A DNA stretch of 64,000 nucleotides. Source: Isoetes taiwanensis (Eukaryota > Streptophyta > Lycopodiopsida > Isoetales > Isoetaceae). Location: positions 28,511,617-28,575,616 of the forward strand of contig JAJEKV010000005.1 of NCBI GenBank assembly GCA_021234155.1, written 5' to 3'. Numbering within the stretch: the stretch's first letter is position 1; each line of letters begins with the position of its first letter. The notes beneath the pieces were generated by a model, which saw only the letters and a list, made by a program, of their open reading frames with translations, searched no databases and had not been told where the DNA came from. A program made the translations under genes and the position numbers. Below are positions 12,900 through 26,649 of the stretch, piece after piece.

Positions 12900-15170
12900 T
12901 ACAGCGGGTTGAACATGCTTAGAAACTAGTAAAAAGCAGGGGAGACCAATGGAAAGAACATTGGAAGGCGTGGAATTGGTTGGAGCATGATGAAGAGAAG
13001 GGAGTTGATCTTTTTTGTACTCTTTGTAAAAGCAAATGCATTAGAGCAAGAATGCATTTGCTCGATTTGTCAAAAGAGGCCTAAAACATCTAGTTTTCAT
13101 GCTCATGCAACTTAGGAGGAGCACAAAGAGTCATTCTACCTTGTGAAGTTAAGAATGGAAAGCAAAATCTATTGAGGTTCGTGACGAAGCATCGAGAGGA
13201 AAATTTGAACAAGGTAAGCATTGTTTATTATTCTTGTTCTAATGATTATTCAAATTATTTTTATTCTAGTACTATTTCTTATTCTACTTATTAGTTTATT
13301 AATGATCATGTACACACCTTTTTGGAATTGTGATTGCATTATCTTGACTGACTTATTATATTGCAAAAGGTTTGCTCCATTAAGGCGATTTCGGAGATAA
13401 TGAGGCCGCGGGAGACAATGGGCTTAGTTTCATACAATTGTACTTGATGATAAGCTTGTGGGCGTTTTATCTCTGTGATTAATGAGTTAGTATCTTAAGT
13501 TACTTTAGGGAATAGATAAATTTGATTAAATACGTATAAAAATTTGGATACTTTTACGCCGGTGCTTATGGAGAGCATCCTTGAGAAGGTTGAATAAAAC
13601 TATTTTTTGGAATTATGGTTGATGAATCGATATAAGGTATATTTTTAGTTTCTATTTCTTTTCTTTGTGAGGCTCTTTACCTTATTTTGTTTGTGTTGGC
13701 GGTGTAAAGCACCTCATTTCTATGGCACTTATATCTTGGATAGCTACGTGAGACCGGGTTATATGGGCATTGTTGAGTGTCGATTCTTGCTAGCATTTTT
13801 AGTTGCATTATAAGCACTTTTGAAAGGATGGGGTCTAGACATGCAACATTTTGTGGGTTTGAGATTGGATGGTTTGCTGTAACGTAGTAGGGAGTAGAAA
13901 GTGGAGTTGGAGTTACCGTTTAGAGGAGCTCTTAATCATTCATGTCCTGTCTGGTATGCTTGCTCATGGTACAAACTTATGTATTGAAGATGCTTTTAAG
14001 GATGTCTTGTCACGAGGGGCTTTGCTTGAAATAAGATAAATTGGTGAACAAAGTAGCATCCTTTTTTCTCATAGCTCAAGCTTGAGGACAATCTGACTTG
14101 CAGCACTTAGTGAATTGGATTATAGGGAGTTGAGGTTCTTGTGAATACAGGCACCCGAGGGTGGTTGAGCGTCAAGTGCAATAGCAAAACTTGTGAGTGT
14201 TTAAGAGCACATTTTGGAATTGTTTAGCGGGGAGAAAAAAAAAGCGAGGTTGTATGATGTGCCGGGACTTCAAGAATATCATGTTCTACACACTTTCTTG
14301 GTGACATTCTGGAGTCCTAATGAATGAGTTAAAATTTTGTCAATTTAGGGCAAAAGTAGTGGATGTCACTCTTGTGGGGCCTTTTATGCAGGAGACAATA
14401 GCTAGCATTCAACAACATTATCTTTGTAGTGAGATTGACTTGAATAGCTTTCTTCTTGATAGCAGATCATGCCAGCGTGCAGGATAGAGGAGACGAAAGA
14501 ATGGTCTTCTTCATGAATTGAGGGCTTGATCCAAAAGACAATATGTATAGAAGTGGAATTATTAAAAGATTAAGCTTGATAGTTGATTTGGAGGAAGGCG
14601 TTAGATTCAAGCTTTTGCAACAAGTCTTATAGAAGGGATTAGGAAGGATGGGAGATGCAGGTAGCAGGTATACTTTCAAATATACAGAAGTTTTAGCCCT
14701 ATTAACTTGCCTTCATCTTTCAAGCAAGTGAAGCATTATGGGTTATACGAAGCAAAAGTTGAGAGTTCTATAAGATGCACCAAGAAGTAGATGGAATTAT
14801 GGTGAGGTAATGGGCAGGTTACGCGCATTTATGGAGGAGTTCCAAAGGTGGAAAGATTCTTGCTTGTGAGAGTGGAGAGGTAAGCACTTTCCTTGATATG
14901 TGGAGTATTGTAAGTGCTTTCATTCAAATTGGGTAGAGAATTTCCAAACATTCACGAGTTGCTTTTGTGGCATGGTGCAATGTTGTAGCCTTTGCGAGTT
15001 GTGAAGCGTGGTTGTGGTCGCTGCAGAAGAATAAGTTTAGGAACCAGCTCGGCCGCGGACACTCTTGATGCGCTTGTTAGCATCTCATTGGAGGGACCTA
15101 GTATGGAAGACTTTAACTTTCTTTGCGGCCTGACTACTCAGTGGCGAAATCGCGCCAGTGCAGAACTTTT
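12900..15170 (+). pseudogene. Decayed hAT-family transposase
   Basis: hAT transposases cut and paste DNA through an RNase-H-like core and carry an N-terminal zinc finger and a C-terminal dimerisation region. Those parts are visible in order but in different frames. Near 12930-13150 there is a W...WLEHDEEKGVDLFCTLCKSK stretch, then paired histidines, resembling the BED/TTF-type finger. Near 13604-13630 the core motif FGIMVDES appears. Near 14290-14390 comes LGDILESLNEL followed by VDVT. At about 15030-15170 LDALVSISLEGPSMEDFNF, preceded by NKFRNQLG in another frame, matches the hAT dimerisation end. Many stops and frameshifts separate the pieces, so it is inactive. Inverted repeats and target duplication were not found. 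Confidence 0.7.
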
Positions 15171-16740
15171 ATTTTCCGCGAGGGATTATGACTTGTTTAT
15201 ATTTAATTTTTATTTGCAATTTAATAGGAAAATCCAAACATTTGTATTCTTTGTGGTGATAAATTTGTTTTTAATATCCTTTTTATTTTTGAGATTTGAA
15301 GGAAATTTTCAGAACCAAATTTTATTACTAGGATAAAATCCCATTCAAATTTGTAGATGCACATTTCTCATCCAAGCCTAGTAGGAAATTTTCACGTTAA
15401 GTTTAAAATACTTTGCCATACAACTGCTTATAATGCTTAGGTTAATTATTAACAAGTGCTATTATAAAAAAGGTTACTACATGCGGTGGAGGGGATTTGT
15501 GCTTCTTGTTTTGTGGTATTAGCATTCACTTCCTACATATGTGTGCCTTTGTGCTATATGGTCTTAACATTTTGCTTCAAGAATGTTTGTCGAACTTGAA
15601 GTTGAGATTTATTCGCCTTTGGAGTATTTATGAATTCTATTTGAAGCGGTATCTCCATATCGGTAGCTTTGGAATGCGATTGCTTTGGAAATGGTCAAGA
15701 CAACATACTACAAAAGTAGATTAATCCACTTGCATTTGTAGAGGCGTGCAGAACAATTGCATCCGTTCGTGTTGATCGCCTTAGTCACCGAGAATTAAAA
15801 ACAGTGAGATAGTCTGTGAGGAGTGTAGCGAGGGTGTGTCAATGTTGTTAAATGGAAGCCGTGAAGATAAATGCCACACACTTTTCAGATTTACATCGGT
15901 GTTTATGATTATCAGAGCATATTGACTTGATTACATCTAATAAGAACGCAACAAGTGCTCTTGTAGATGCACCGCAATGGCACTATCATCCTATATCCAG
16001 GAGGTTCTGCGGCAGATCAAACATACCATGCATCAACATAGGGACATGTACAAATGTACATATTACAATTTATCACCAAGCTTAGTACCACCAAAGGTTT
16101 TTCTCTTAGAAACCAACGCCAGAAGTGAGGGGTTTTAATCCTAGAAATAATAAAGAAGTTTGTTGTGCTCTTTTCTTTTATTAAGCGTCCCATAAAGACC
16201 TTTGGTCTCCATGGATGATAACTGACCACGGCCAGTTGGAGCTTCATTCGATTGAAGTGGGACTCATGCGAAAAACCAAATTTTGCTTTCAACCACTATT
16301 AGATTTTTACATCATACGGCAAGAAAAACCTTTACAAGAGCAATCCAAGAAAAGTATATTTACAACTGCGAGAAAAGGAGGCTTTGTTTATATTCAACAA
16401 ATATGAAGCAACGAACAATGAATGGATCTGTTTGATTCAACAAAACAATCAATGGGAGTACAACTTGATAGCAATCCCCTCTCACGGCACACAAGGCCCG
16501 CGGCCTAACAACATCTGAGAGTTTGGGCAAGTAGTTCCTTTTTTAGCCCTAAAACATGGCACAATCGCTCTATACGAGATAATGATGGTTGATAATTTCT
16601 TTACGGATGTCAATACTCCCCTCAAATGTACATTCTATGCTTTTGAGGATATCAGCTGAGGAACCATAATTCAAAAGATTGAACTTAAGCATACATATAA
16701 ATGTAATTACTAAAACTTAAACACGAAAATGCTCGAGCGA
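15171..16740. other. No recognisable gene
   Basis: AT-rich sequence between the hAT relic and the copia relic. Frames of up to about 90 codons occur (for example 16017-16292 on the minus strand) without any domain. Part of it may be non-coding 3' sequence or LTR of the minus-strand copia element, but I could not define an LTR. Confidence 0.4.
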
Positions 16741-16749
16741 AATGGGAAT

Positions 16750-19030
16750 CCGAGAAACTCATGAGATAAGGTCTTGAACACATACCATGCCAAGTTTAGA
16801 GATACACTCTGTAAACCTTTTCTTGCCCAATGAGCTTTGTGAAGAGGTGTGCGATTAGATACTTGCTTTCAGTCCTTAAATGATGCTCATAATTATTGCC
16901 TACGCCATGTCTTCATTGTAAAGTGGGCCCGAACTTCCAATGTATTTAGCTTTGTTAGTTGCTCTGCCTGGTACTAAAAATATACAGACCAAATACATTC
17001 TTTGGCGTACTACCACTACCAGTTCACAAGTTGATGGATTTATTTGCTTTTTGTTTCTGTAACGCACTAGGATATTATTCCCACTTGTAGGAGGAAACAA
17101 AACCTTATCCTAGATTTTTGATCGAAGCATCCCACTGCATAGTCGACGCTCGGCATATCCTTGGAGAATCAATTTGATGTAGGGGACTTTATAGTAGCAG
17201 TTCTAAGATTAGATTGTAGCGGAAAATCGGGGAGGAGTCTTTTAAGACCAAACCATTGTTAAACAATGGGGTTTTCGGATGTTGGGTAGGTGTGATTGTG
17301 GTTTGGCTATGTCAGTCTTGTCACGGACCACGAAATGCATAGATAGACAACTGGAAAACCCGGAATGGCCAGGACCTCTAAGGTCAAATGGGTCGTGTGA
17401 TATTAGAAACAAGAGGAGTGTTGATAGCATAATTGAATATGCCTTTCTTTGGAATGCATGGTGCATGCTTCGGTATGTTGTTGATTGACTTGGCACGATG
17501 TATGGTGATTTGTGGGCGAGAGTCAATCTGAGACTTGAATGCTAAGAATAATGCGAGGATCAAGGTCGATCATGTAGAAGCATTGATAGGCTTCCCTTTG
17601 TGTCACGCATGAGCTTAGAACATTACTGCCAAGAATCAAGTCGTCGACGCAAGAACAATGACAATAATGAAGATCATTGTACCTTCGGAGAAAATATTCC
17701 GGTCCCGGTATGACTTGATGAAACAACTATTTGCGTGAAGAAATGATGTAGTTTAATACCCTTTGCACGGAGGACTGTTTTTAGACCATAGATTACTTTC
17801 TTCCATTACTTGGACCTTGTGTTCTTTTTCTAGGTAAGACATTGCTCCAGGATACTGCGTCATAGCATTTATTCTTCAAGGTTTCCATGGAGGAAGGCGA
17901 TCTTCACGTCCATTTGTTGGAGATCAAATTAATCTGAGTAGAGCCAAAATGCCACGGCTGTGAGGTGAGCAATTAGACAAATGTTTCGCTAGTAATCTAT
18001 TCAGGGGACTATGTATATCCTTTACAACAAAATAATCTTTCATTAAGTTCATTATAGTTAACCTTGTATATCCATTTACAACGTACTATTTTCGCCAAGC
18101 CTCCATCGATGTAGTCGGACAACTCAAGTGTTGCATCCAAGTTATTCCACCGTAGATATATGGCCGAAAATTTAGCTTTGCGGCCTCTGCGGAGCCATCT
18201 ATATATCAATCTCAAATGGATAAATGCTTGCCCTAAATCCAATCACCTCAACTGGCTCAACAATGCATGGACATCCTACCACGGAAAAATGTTCCCCTCA
18301 AAGATGGGGCTCGAATGTGGGAAGAATTTTTAAATAATAAAGAGGTTGAAAGCAATGCCCGCGGTAAATGTCTTCTCAAATGGAGAATACATGGCGTCTT
18401 TGCTTGAAGTTGCGGACCAAGGGAATCATCAATAGCATGTTAAGCACCCACATTATAACTACAAGAAATTTATCTTTCCGACACGGGTGTCATTTCCGAA
18501 CCAAATGTCGACGAATCTTCTTTGTCGCGGCTTATGAACCTAGTGAAATTTTCAACAAAGCGGCTCATTGATGGTAGTTTAGAATATTATTAGTCATCGA
18601 AAGAGAAATATTTATGCTTAAGTTCATGTTAGAATGTGTGAATGGCGAGATAAATATTTATGCCCCTCAAACATCTTGATAGTAGGCACATAAAGGGCGA
18701 TGTACAAGATTTTGACATGAATGAGATTTACCCCTTTAGAGTGACTAAGGAATGTTATGGTTAAAGATCCGCGAGGATTCTAAAAGCTTGGTGACTTCAA
18801 AAATGGATTCAAAAACTTGCATTAGACAATTATGGTCTACAAAGAACACATGAGAAAATAGCAAGAAGAAAGGACAATAGGCTATTTGACCTACGTTTTT
18901 GTTTTAGCATGTTCTGGGAGTTGATTAGAATGGAAGCCAAAGAGGCGACCATACTTATTTTATGGGTGCAACATATGGTTTTAAATGGTAAATCAAGGAT
19001 AGTGCATGTCGAGACGGTGCCCATATCGCA
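16750..19030 (-). pseudogene. Decayed Ty1/copia retrotransposon pol
   Basis: Read on the minus strand this is a copia polyprotein in pieces. From about 19030 to 18600 there are integrase-like remnants (the first LPFKT.. stretch and a later HVFFVDHN.LMQVFE stretch). Near 18050-18130 the reverse transcriptase entry motif VRCKWIYKVNYN followed by KGYT is clear. Near 17610-17660 CVDDLILGSN corresponds to the catalytic YVDD box. Around 16980-17060 NKKQINPSTCEL corresponds to the RNase H motif SKKQ..V.LSTCE. Numerous stops and shifts separate them. A related fragment in the opposite orientation is at about 37.1-37.6 kb. No LTRs could be delimited. Confidence 0.75.
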
Positions 19031-20707
19031 CCTTATTGAGTTCGATTTAACACTGCGCTGCCTCTAAATTACCTACATTTGAATTGGCCCATTTGGTTCC
19101 CTCTTTCGATATTCTTTAAAATCGCGCGGCCTAGGATGGATTCACAGTGCTTACGTCGCTGGAAATATCCTCTAACAAGTGTGCATGTATTAATGCGCAG
19201 AGCGTACTGCGTTACCCACTTGAGAATTTTGCAAATCTGGGCAATAGTAGGGGCTTTTGCCTTTAGTTCACCTTGTAACCCGGAAGTAAACCACATGAAG
19301 AAGTAAACCCATGCTCTATTTATAAAGCTGAAGAAGCATCTCTATTTTACCATATCGAGGCTTCAACTAGATTTAAGCTTCAATTTACTGCGCTTCAATC
19401 TCTTTATGCTGACTCTTCCCTGCACCCCGATGTATATCGGCGGTGATGAGATATAATTTCCATGCTCCATAGGTGTTGAAACGGAGAAAAAAATATCAAA
19501 TTATGCAATGCCTCTTCTCGATCTATACCAAGCTCATTGTATTGCCCATATCAAGGACTGGTCTCTCCATTTGATCTTTGAAAAAATCAGCTATTTTCTT
19601 GTATCTTTGGTTCTACGGAGATAGAAGATTGGAGCAAAGATAAGGGCACTCCCAGGTGCAATCTGAGGTGCTAACCATATCTTCATAGTTGTTGGTCCTT
19701 CTTTTCCCATGCTTGCATTGTTTCAACACCACTTTCCCGAGTTAAACAATGAGTGTGAAACACAGGTGGAATCACGATTACTTATTTCATATAAGTAAGT
19801 TAAATTCAGTTCCAATATAATCCAGTTCAATGAGCTATGGAAATATATGCACATAATCCAACTGCCCGGTTCAATCAATACAGAATGAACTCTTGCAAAT
19901 AAGTTACTCATGCACGCCGTAAGTGGCTTTAGCCATGTTGAAGTCTTTCCCACTAAAAAACACCTCATTGATGGCGGTCGAACCCGGAAGCCATTTGTTG
20001 CATTAGTGCTCAAGACCTTGAAGCCCGAAGCACTTCGCTTTAAAGTGCCTTTATCTTCAATAGGATCAAATAAAATGGAATCCTAAACCCCCGATTATGT
20101 CACATGCTAGTCATGTAACTACGATTAAAACATCCTTCTTCTCAATTTTTAATATAGAAAAGACTTGAAATACTTTTGATCTGCGAAGAAAATATGCAAT
20201 CTGGGAATCGGTATAGATACGAAAACATTGCTTTATTAAAGACGCGCTTCTTCATATATATGCATCTTGTCCGCGGATCCATTGAATTCGAAGCGTCGGA
20301 CATAGAAAGCGCCCGACTAAAGGGAAGGAGTCATAGGCTGCCCGAGGGCCATGCAAGTGTTCAAAGCAGGGAAAATCCGGTTGCTTGGTGAGATCCATGA
20401 ATCGAAGCCGAGGCGAGGCGGAAGGCGAGCTTTGCGGCTTTTAGGCGGCGCTCGCTATTAGAACAACGCGCCATCCCACAAAAATGAAGAATGCAAAGAG
20501 AAATATAAAATTAGGGGGAATTTTTGTGAAGTGGGAGGCAGCGTTTTGAAAAACCAAAATCTGGAAAAATTTTTGGAGATTTTTTGAGGGAAGCCGTTTT
20601 CTAAAACAAGAAAAGTTACGTAAAACCCATAAAATGTCCGTATTTAAAATTCCAAAAATTAGGCATAATCTGAATTTAAAATGAATGATGGTTGATATGA
20701 AGAAGCC
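19031..20707. other. No recognisable gene
   Basis: Sequence upstream (in minus orientation) of the copia relic. It may contain its gag, LTR or the flank into which it inserted. A minus-strand frame at 19723-20013 (96 codons) has no recognised domain. Around 20400-20470 there is a short G-rich, CG-containing stretch without features I can name. Confidence 0.4.
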
Positions 20708-20945
20708 GAACTAGGAAGACTACAAAGGAATTCCCCACCCAAAATCACGGAGTTTGCAAATGCTACTTTTGAAGATAGCGGTCATGGCTTCATTCATCTT
20801 CTTAGATATTAAGCTGCTATGCCTATCCTCCTAAATAGAGAGATGGCCGAAATAGGATTCTGGAATTGCCATCTCTACACGGAATCGGGAAGCCAGTTGC
20901 TTTAGATTTGTAGTAAAGACTCTATTGTCTCTTAAGTACATTCCA
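20708..20945. repeat. Dispersed repeat A, copy 1
   Basis: The block from GAACTAGGAAGACTAC to CTATTGTCTCTTAAG aligns with 61934-62156 in the same orientation (shared cores TTTGCAAATGCTACTTTT and TCATTCATCTTCTTAGATAT). The two copies differ by substitutions and small indels. The copy at 61934 begins exactly at the end of the chromovirus LTR, so that LTR retrotransposon inserted in a member of this repeat family. Confidence 0.85.
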
Positions 20946-21049
20946 CTGCCTCAAAGTTTCTATGAAAGAGGCGAGTGGTTTTCAGGGACAAATCAATGGG
21001 ATCTCCGAGAGTCGCGGGCCATTCAAGCGACCACACCTACAGAGGCGTT

Positions 21050-24000
21050 AGGATAATGAACTGTTGAGAGATTATTAAAGAGCCTAAGGAGTCTTATCAA
21101 GCACAAGAAGCGGCTTATCACGAGGAGAATAAGTGTTTGTTTGTTATTCAACCCGATCATAAGTTTTATGAATGCCTACTTATCTGGAAAGAAGAAAGGG
21201 GAGAAAGAAAGGAAGCTACACCTCTTCTTAAGTGGGACTAAGAAAGAGGACAAAAGTAAGAAAATGTAAGCTTACATTCGCGGAGATGGAAAAAGGAAGA
21301 AGGTAGCTTCTGATCCAGGAAAAATTGGATGCAGATTAAATTGAGAATGGTATCCTCTGCAATTTTAGGCCCTGTTAGAGATCAAAGTACATATCTTATT
21401 GATCAGGGTAGTGAGTTTGATTTTATTTACTTTCGATTGGTAAAAGAATTAAGAGTGCTTTGCTATTCCGCATCAAGTGATGTAGTTCTTGAATGTAGCC
21501 CCTCAGCCTTCTTCATTCATGGTCAAGGATGTTGAATTTCAATTGCGAGGGATATATATCTGTAAATGTTCTTTCATGGTTTTGACCTTAGAGGTATGGA
21601 TATTATTCGGCATGCCATGGTATAAGGCTCTCAATCCTCTTATAGATTGAAAATTATTGTTATATGTTATCCTTGGAAGGGTAAAAGACCTTCAAGTTTG
21701 TGAAGGATGATATTGTTTTCAATTCGCGGTTTACATTGTATCACCGGTTCGCCGTTTGGCAATAAAACTCATTTTGTATTTGGTGGTTTTGCATCCTAAG
21801 TCCCGATGTATCCCATTAAATGAAGTCAAACAATCTTTTTGCATTATTATAGTAATGTCTTTTTAAATGAAATTCCAAACTTTGCCACTAGCGTTTGGAG
21901 GATACATGATTGATCTTCTTCTGGAAAGGGCCTCAATCAAGCTCCTTATCCCGAGAAGAATGCATGGCCAACAAGTTGAGATTAGGCACCAGCGGAAGAG
22001 TTACTTATTTGGATACGATTAGCGCAGTTCTTCACCTTTTAGTGCTCCTGTATACATTGGTTAAGAAAAAGATAATAATTCTGGTATGTGTATAGATTAT
22101 GGCGCTTTGAATAAAGATCAGCGCTAAAGAATGGGGTTTCCCTATACCAAGAAGGATGGTTGTTTGATCAACTCAAGTTACCCACAATTTTGGCGTCTTT
22201 ATCACCGTCGAAATTATTAGCAACTTAAGGTTGCTGAAGATGTTGCAAGTACGTTTAGGATAATACTTGTATGAGTTTTAGTCATCTTGGATTTTGGATA
22301 TACAAATGCCCAACTTCTTTGCGAAATTTGTCGGTGAATCTTTGAGATGTGCATGGCGTTTATGTTGTCGTGTTCTTTGATGACATATTAGTTTTAGTAA
22401 GTCCAGGAAGATCATTACTTACATTTCTGCGGGAGGTTTTAATTACGGTTGGGAGAATCTATTACTCTTAATCCTAAAGAAAATATATTTTTCAATTGGA
22501 AATTGAATATTTGGGTCCTTATTGTTTGTCTTGCAGGGGCGCAAAGAAGTTGATCGATGAGGTACAACAATTGTGGATTAGCGATACCTACCGCCGATTC
22601 TTTGCATTGTGTTCCTTTTACGGGCTTATCACGGTTATTATAGGAAGTTTATGCTGCATTTGCTCGTTTAACCCCAGTTATATTTGTTGCTCTGAAAAAG
22701 ATGTTCCTTTTCAATGGAATCATAATCACCGGTTGCTTTCAAGTTTTAAAAGGATGCCATGGATTTAATCCTCTTGTGCATTTGCAAAATTTTGGTCTAC
22801 CTTTCTTATTATGTGTTGATGCAAGTGGTATGGCTTTGAAGTATTTTGATCACGGGATGGTCATTCTATTGCTTATGAAAGTGAAAGTTTTTGACAGGAA
22901 AGTAGATATATGAGTGTTTATGATTATGAATTTGCATGTGCTTTTGAAAGTAAATGGCGATACCACTATCTTTTTAGAGATTCGGCCAGTTCATATTACA
23001 ATTACGACCACCAAAGCATTAGGCACATTGTTTCATAAACATTATGGAAAGAAGCTGATTAAAATGGAGTTGCTTTTATCGCGACAATATGATTTCGATG
23101 GATTATCGTCACAGTAGAAATTGTTGGTAGGTAACACAGTAGAGCGTTATGCGGTTTTATTTATCTTTCTATATAGCACAATCAACCATTTGGAGGAATG
23201 AAGCCATTAGCCATGCCACGTTATAAGGATATTTGGTTGTTAGCTCCAACTGACGAAATGCATATGGATATAAGATAGATTAATGGGTTTCTTGTATAAA
23301 AGGTCCAAAGCTAGCCATTCGCAGGTGCGGTCACCTTATTCTTAGAAATTCACGATGCACCTCTTTGCGGGTCATGTCGTGGCGTGGGGAACAACTTTGG
23401 CCCGAAGCTTAGACCGCATAAACGGATGCTGGAGGGATGTCTTGGTTCATATTAGATCATTGTGTTACTTGTCAGCGGATAAAAGCGAACAAGAAACCTC
23501 ATGATGTTCCTTTATCCTTGCCATTCGGGAAGGCAAAGTGGAACAAATATAGTTTTATTGTTGGTCTTCCTCCGGTTCATGAACTGTGTTTGGACAATTG
23601 TTGATTGTTTAGCTAAAGCAGCTCATTTTATTCCTTGTTAGGATAAGTTGGCGGCATAGTGCTGACTCTACAGCTCCTTATCAAAAGATATTTAGGCTAC
23701 ATGGGTTGCCAAAGATTATTGTATATCCCGTCGTGATACAAAGTTTACTAGTAGAATTGGAAGGCGGCTGTTTATGCAATTGGGGACATAGTTAAGGTTC
23801 TCCCGCTGTTCATCCGGCCGATGAGACGAAATCCGAGGGTGGTAAATAAAGTTATTTGTTCCATCTTAAGGGGTTTGTCAATGAACATCAAAGGTCATTG
23901 GGAAGAGTATTTACCTATTAGCGAGATTTGTGTATAATAATACCTATCGATTACCACCATGAATGACCCTTTTCGGGCCGGTCCCTATAAGTCCAGCCTG

Positions 24001-24400
24001 TCACGGGGGAACCCTCTTTCGAGGTGTGTGAGGATGTTCAATTTCTTTGATGATATGGTTATTGAGCATAAGGATCTCATAGACTTGCTACAAGCTCGTA
24101 TTGAGAGATGCTCAAGCATCTTTGCAGCTTAATCCATCTAAAGTTACGGCAACCAATGGTTTTTTTTTAAGGAAGGAGATTGGGTATGGACGAGAGTCCA
24201 TAAAAGGCCACTTTAAGAAAGATGCATAAGAAGGATCTTAAGTTGGCACCCGTTTCCATGGATCATTTCAAGTTATTAAATGGGTCAATGAGAATGCATA
24301 TCAATTAAGATTGCCTCAAGGTTGAAATGCATGATGTAGTATTGTCATTCCTAAAGGCTTATCATGGTAAAGTTACCTCAACCAAGTTGGCGACTGAAGT
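21050..24400 (+). pseudogene. Heavily decayed Ty3/gypsy retrotransposon
   Basis: The domains of a gypsy polyprotein are recognisable in order but riddled with stops and shifts. A protease-like DQGSEFDFIYFRLVKEL stands at about 21385-21460. RT remnants lie at about 22140-22400, including FPYTKKDG, GYTNAQ (from GLTNAP) and FFDDILV at 22372-22396. RNase H with CVDASGM is at about 22815. Integrase remnants include LHGLPKIIV near 23700, and the C-terminal FKEGDWVW box is near 24170. It belongs to a different, much older copy than the chromovirus at 55-60 kb. No intact LTR was delimited; flanking repeats A (20.7 kb) and B (25.0 kb) may be the insertion target. Confidence 0.8.
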
Positions 24401-24978
24401 CAGGTGGTAGTTCGAAGTTCGGTGGAAACAATTTTTAGCGGATAAATCCAGCTAGTAGTTCAAGACAATATTTAGTTAGTTAGCTCCTGGAAAACCTTTG
24501 AAGGAAAACTTCATGGAGTCGTGGCAATGTTTTTACTAGAAGCTTATCCACAGGATATTCTTAGGGAATATAAAGATCGGAGGAAAACAAGGAAGCCGAG
24601 AGACAAGAGGAAGTCCAAGCCGCAGGCTTCTACTAAGTAGGCCCCTAGCGAGGAGCCAAGGAGGATGCTGGATGAAAACAAAGGGCATTTAGACACCCAG
24701 CACTGCGGCCAGGAGGCTGTACCAATGTAGAAAGAGGGAGGAATGCTATATGCCAAGGATGTAGGATGTTCTTAACTTTGGAGCCTTTAGTCCAAAGAGG
24801 GGCCTTTAATAGTCAAAGAGGGCCTATGGTCAGGGGCCACGAGGTCAAGAAGAAGGACCAAAGGAGGCGTGCATGCTATATGGTAGCTGGGGAAATGCAG
24901 GGGCGAGGCATTGTCTTAGGGCTCGTGGTTACTTGGGTAGTGAGGATGGCGTGCCATGTCAAGAGTCCATGTTATTAC
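24401..24978. other. No recognised gene; possible gypsy 3' sequence
   Basis: This segment follows the decayed gypsy integrase. A plus-strand frame rich in K, R and E (about 24560-24720) could be the tail of the polyprotein or LTR sequence. No polypurine tract or TG...CA termini could be fixed. Confidence 0.35.
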
Positions 24979-25123
24979 GGAATGATATTTCCTATATTAT
25001 GTGTATTTTTCTAGGTTCATAAATGTTTTGGAGCGGCGTTTCGTATCTTTCTAGTTTTCAAACAAGGCGTACGAGAAGTGGATTAGACGTTATATTTAAT
25101 ATATAAATGTCTGGAATAAACTT
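24979..25123. repeat. Dispersed repeat B, copy 1
   Basis: The block GGAATGATATTTCCTAT...TTTCTAGTTTTCAAACAAGG...AATATATAAATG aligns with 62861-63026 in the same orientation, with a short extra stretch in the second copy. Repeats A and B occur in the same order here (separated by the decayed gypsy) and at 61.9-63.0 kb (separated by about 0.7 kb). Confidence 0.8.
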
Positions 25124-26649
25124 CCGCGATTTGAAGTTTGGTATTTGAGGAAATTTTGCTTTTAGCAATGGGTACGAGTAGAGTGTTCGTGTATTGGAAG
25201 CGTATATTTTGAGGCATTTGAGGAGCTTAATGCCGTTTAGATGTCGCGGAAGAAGTAGGCCGAATTCGGGGCCAGTTGCAATGTGGAAATGGAATTGCCG
25301 AGGGCGTCCGTGAAGCGCCCGGCTTGCGGACCTCTCAAAGCGACATCTTAGAATCAAAGCAGTCAAATCTGTATGAGTCGGTGGTCGAGGGGTTTCATGC
25401 TCATGGCCGCAATTACATTTCAGGGATCAGGGAAAATTCGGATCTCAGTTCGTTCATCCCTAGTTTGCCTTAATCTTCTCAAATCGGGATAGCCGGAACC
25501 AATTTTGGCCATATCAGAGTTTAATTTAAGCGTAACCCTTTCAATCGATTTCATCCACGGCAGCCAATCGGTACTTCCTCCGATTCGTGCTTCGTTAGCA
25601 GGCAAATCCCGTACCATCTTCTCCCTTCGGTTCCGGTCGATTTTTGGACATTCAACAAGTAAAAGGATAGCTATTGCATTTCAGGCGGCAATGGATTAGC
25701 CATTATTGTTCTAGCTATCTACTCCTTGTGAGAAAATCAATTAAGTATTGATCTATTGGCTGTTAGAAACAATGTAGAAGGAGTAGGAAGGTTAAGGAAG
25801 CTTTGTATCTTTTTAGCGTAGTGGGTTCTATGTGTTCTAATCTATTCTGTTGCAATGTGAATAGGTGCTGATGTACAGTATGCGCAAAGGCTTTGAGTGT
25901 GATGAAAGGTGAAATTAAATGTTCATATGTTTTAAAGTGACCTTAGAAAGTGGCAAATGATTTTTTGGTGAAAAAAATATTGGCCGTTGATTTGGCATGA
26001 TGCCCGGGATATGCTGGAGATATTTGGCTCACATGCAATCCCATAAACAAAACCCATAAACATGTAATGTTTTAAGATCTCCAATTCTGAACACAAGTGG
26101 GGAAGGGTATTTTGGCAGTGGTTTGGAGTAAGATTTCGGTACTATTGTATGTAAAAGGCATTTTTGGGCAGTTTTGAGGAGCTTAAATGGCTTAAGGAGA
26201 AAACTTCTAAATTCGGCTGGTTGGCGACCATGTAACAAAGAAATCAGGCACTTAGGTGCATGATCTTTTTAGGAAAAGCATATAGACGCAAGCAGTGAAT
26301 CCTTAGAGGACATTTGCTGGCGCTTACATGCGAAACTGGTTCTGAGCAGGAGGAGGAGCCAGTTCTGCTGTTGTGCTATAATGGAGAGAGCGCCATGGAG
26401 GCAAGTCATTAGAATTCAAATATACTTTCGATTCTTCTAGCATACCATTCCAGGCTGCTTCAGACCACTTCCGATTCTGCTGATCCAGCCTTATTCTTTG
26501 ACGATTCTGTGCAATGATTGATTTTGTAATAAGAAAGACGGTGTTTTTAAAAGGGTGTTTCCAAAAGGCAGAAAGAAGACGTCCCACCTTTTGCCCATTT
26601 TAAAGAGAAGGCTCGCTCTTTGTCATTCTAGGGCTGCGCTCAGACAGAG
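25124..26649. other. No recognisable gene
   Basis: About 1.5 kb between repeat B and the thioesterase relic. Frames on both strands up to about 100 codons (for example 25058-25366 minus) show no domain and overlap each other in antisense, as expected of chance frames. Part of the last few hundred bases may be the former promoter and 5' UTR of the thioesterase gene. Confidence 0.4.
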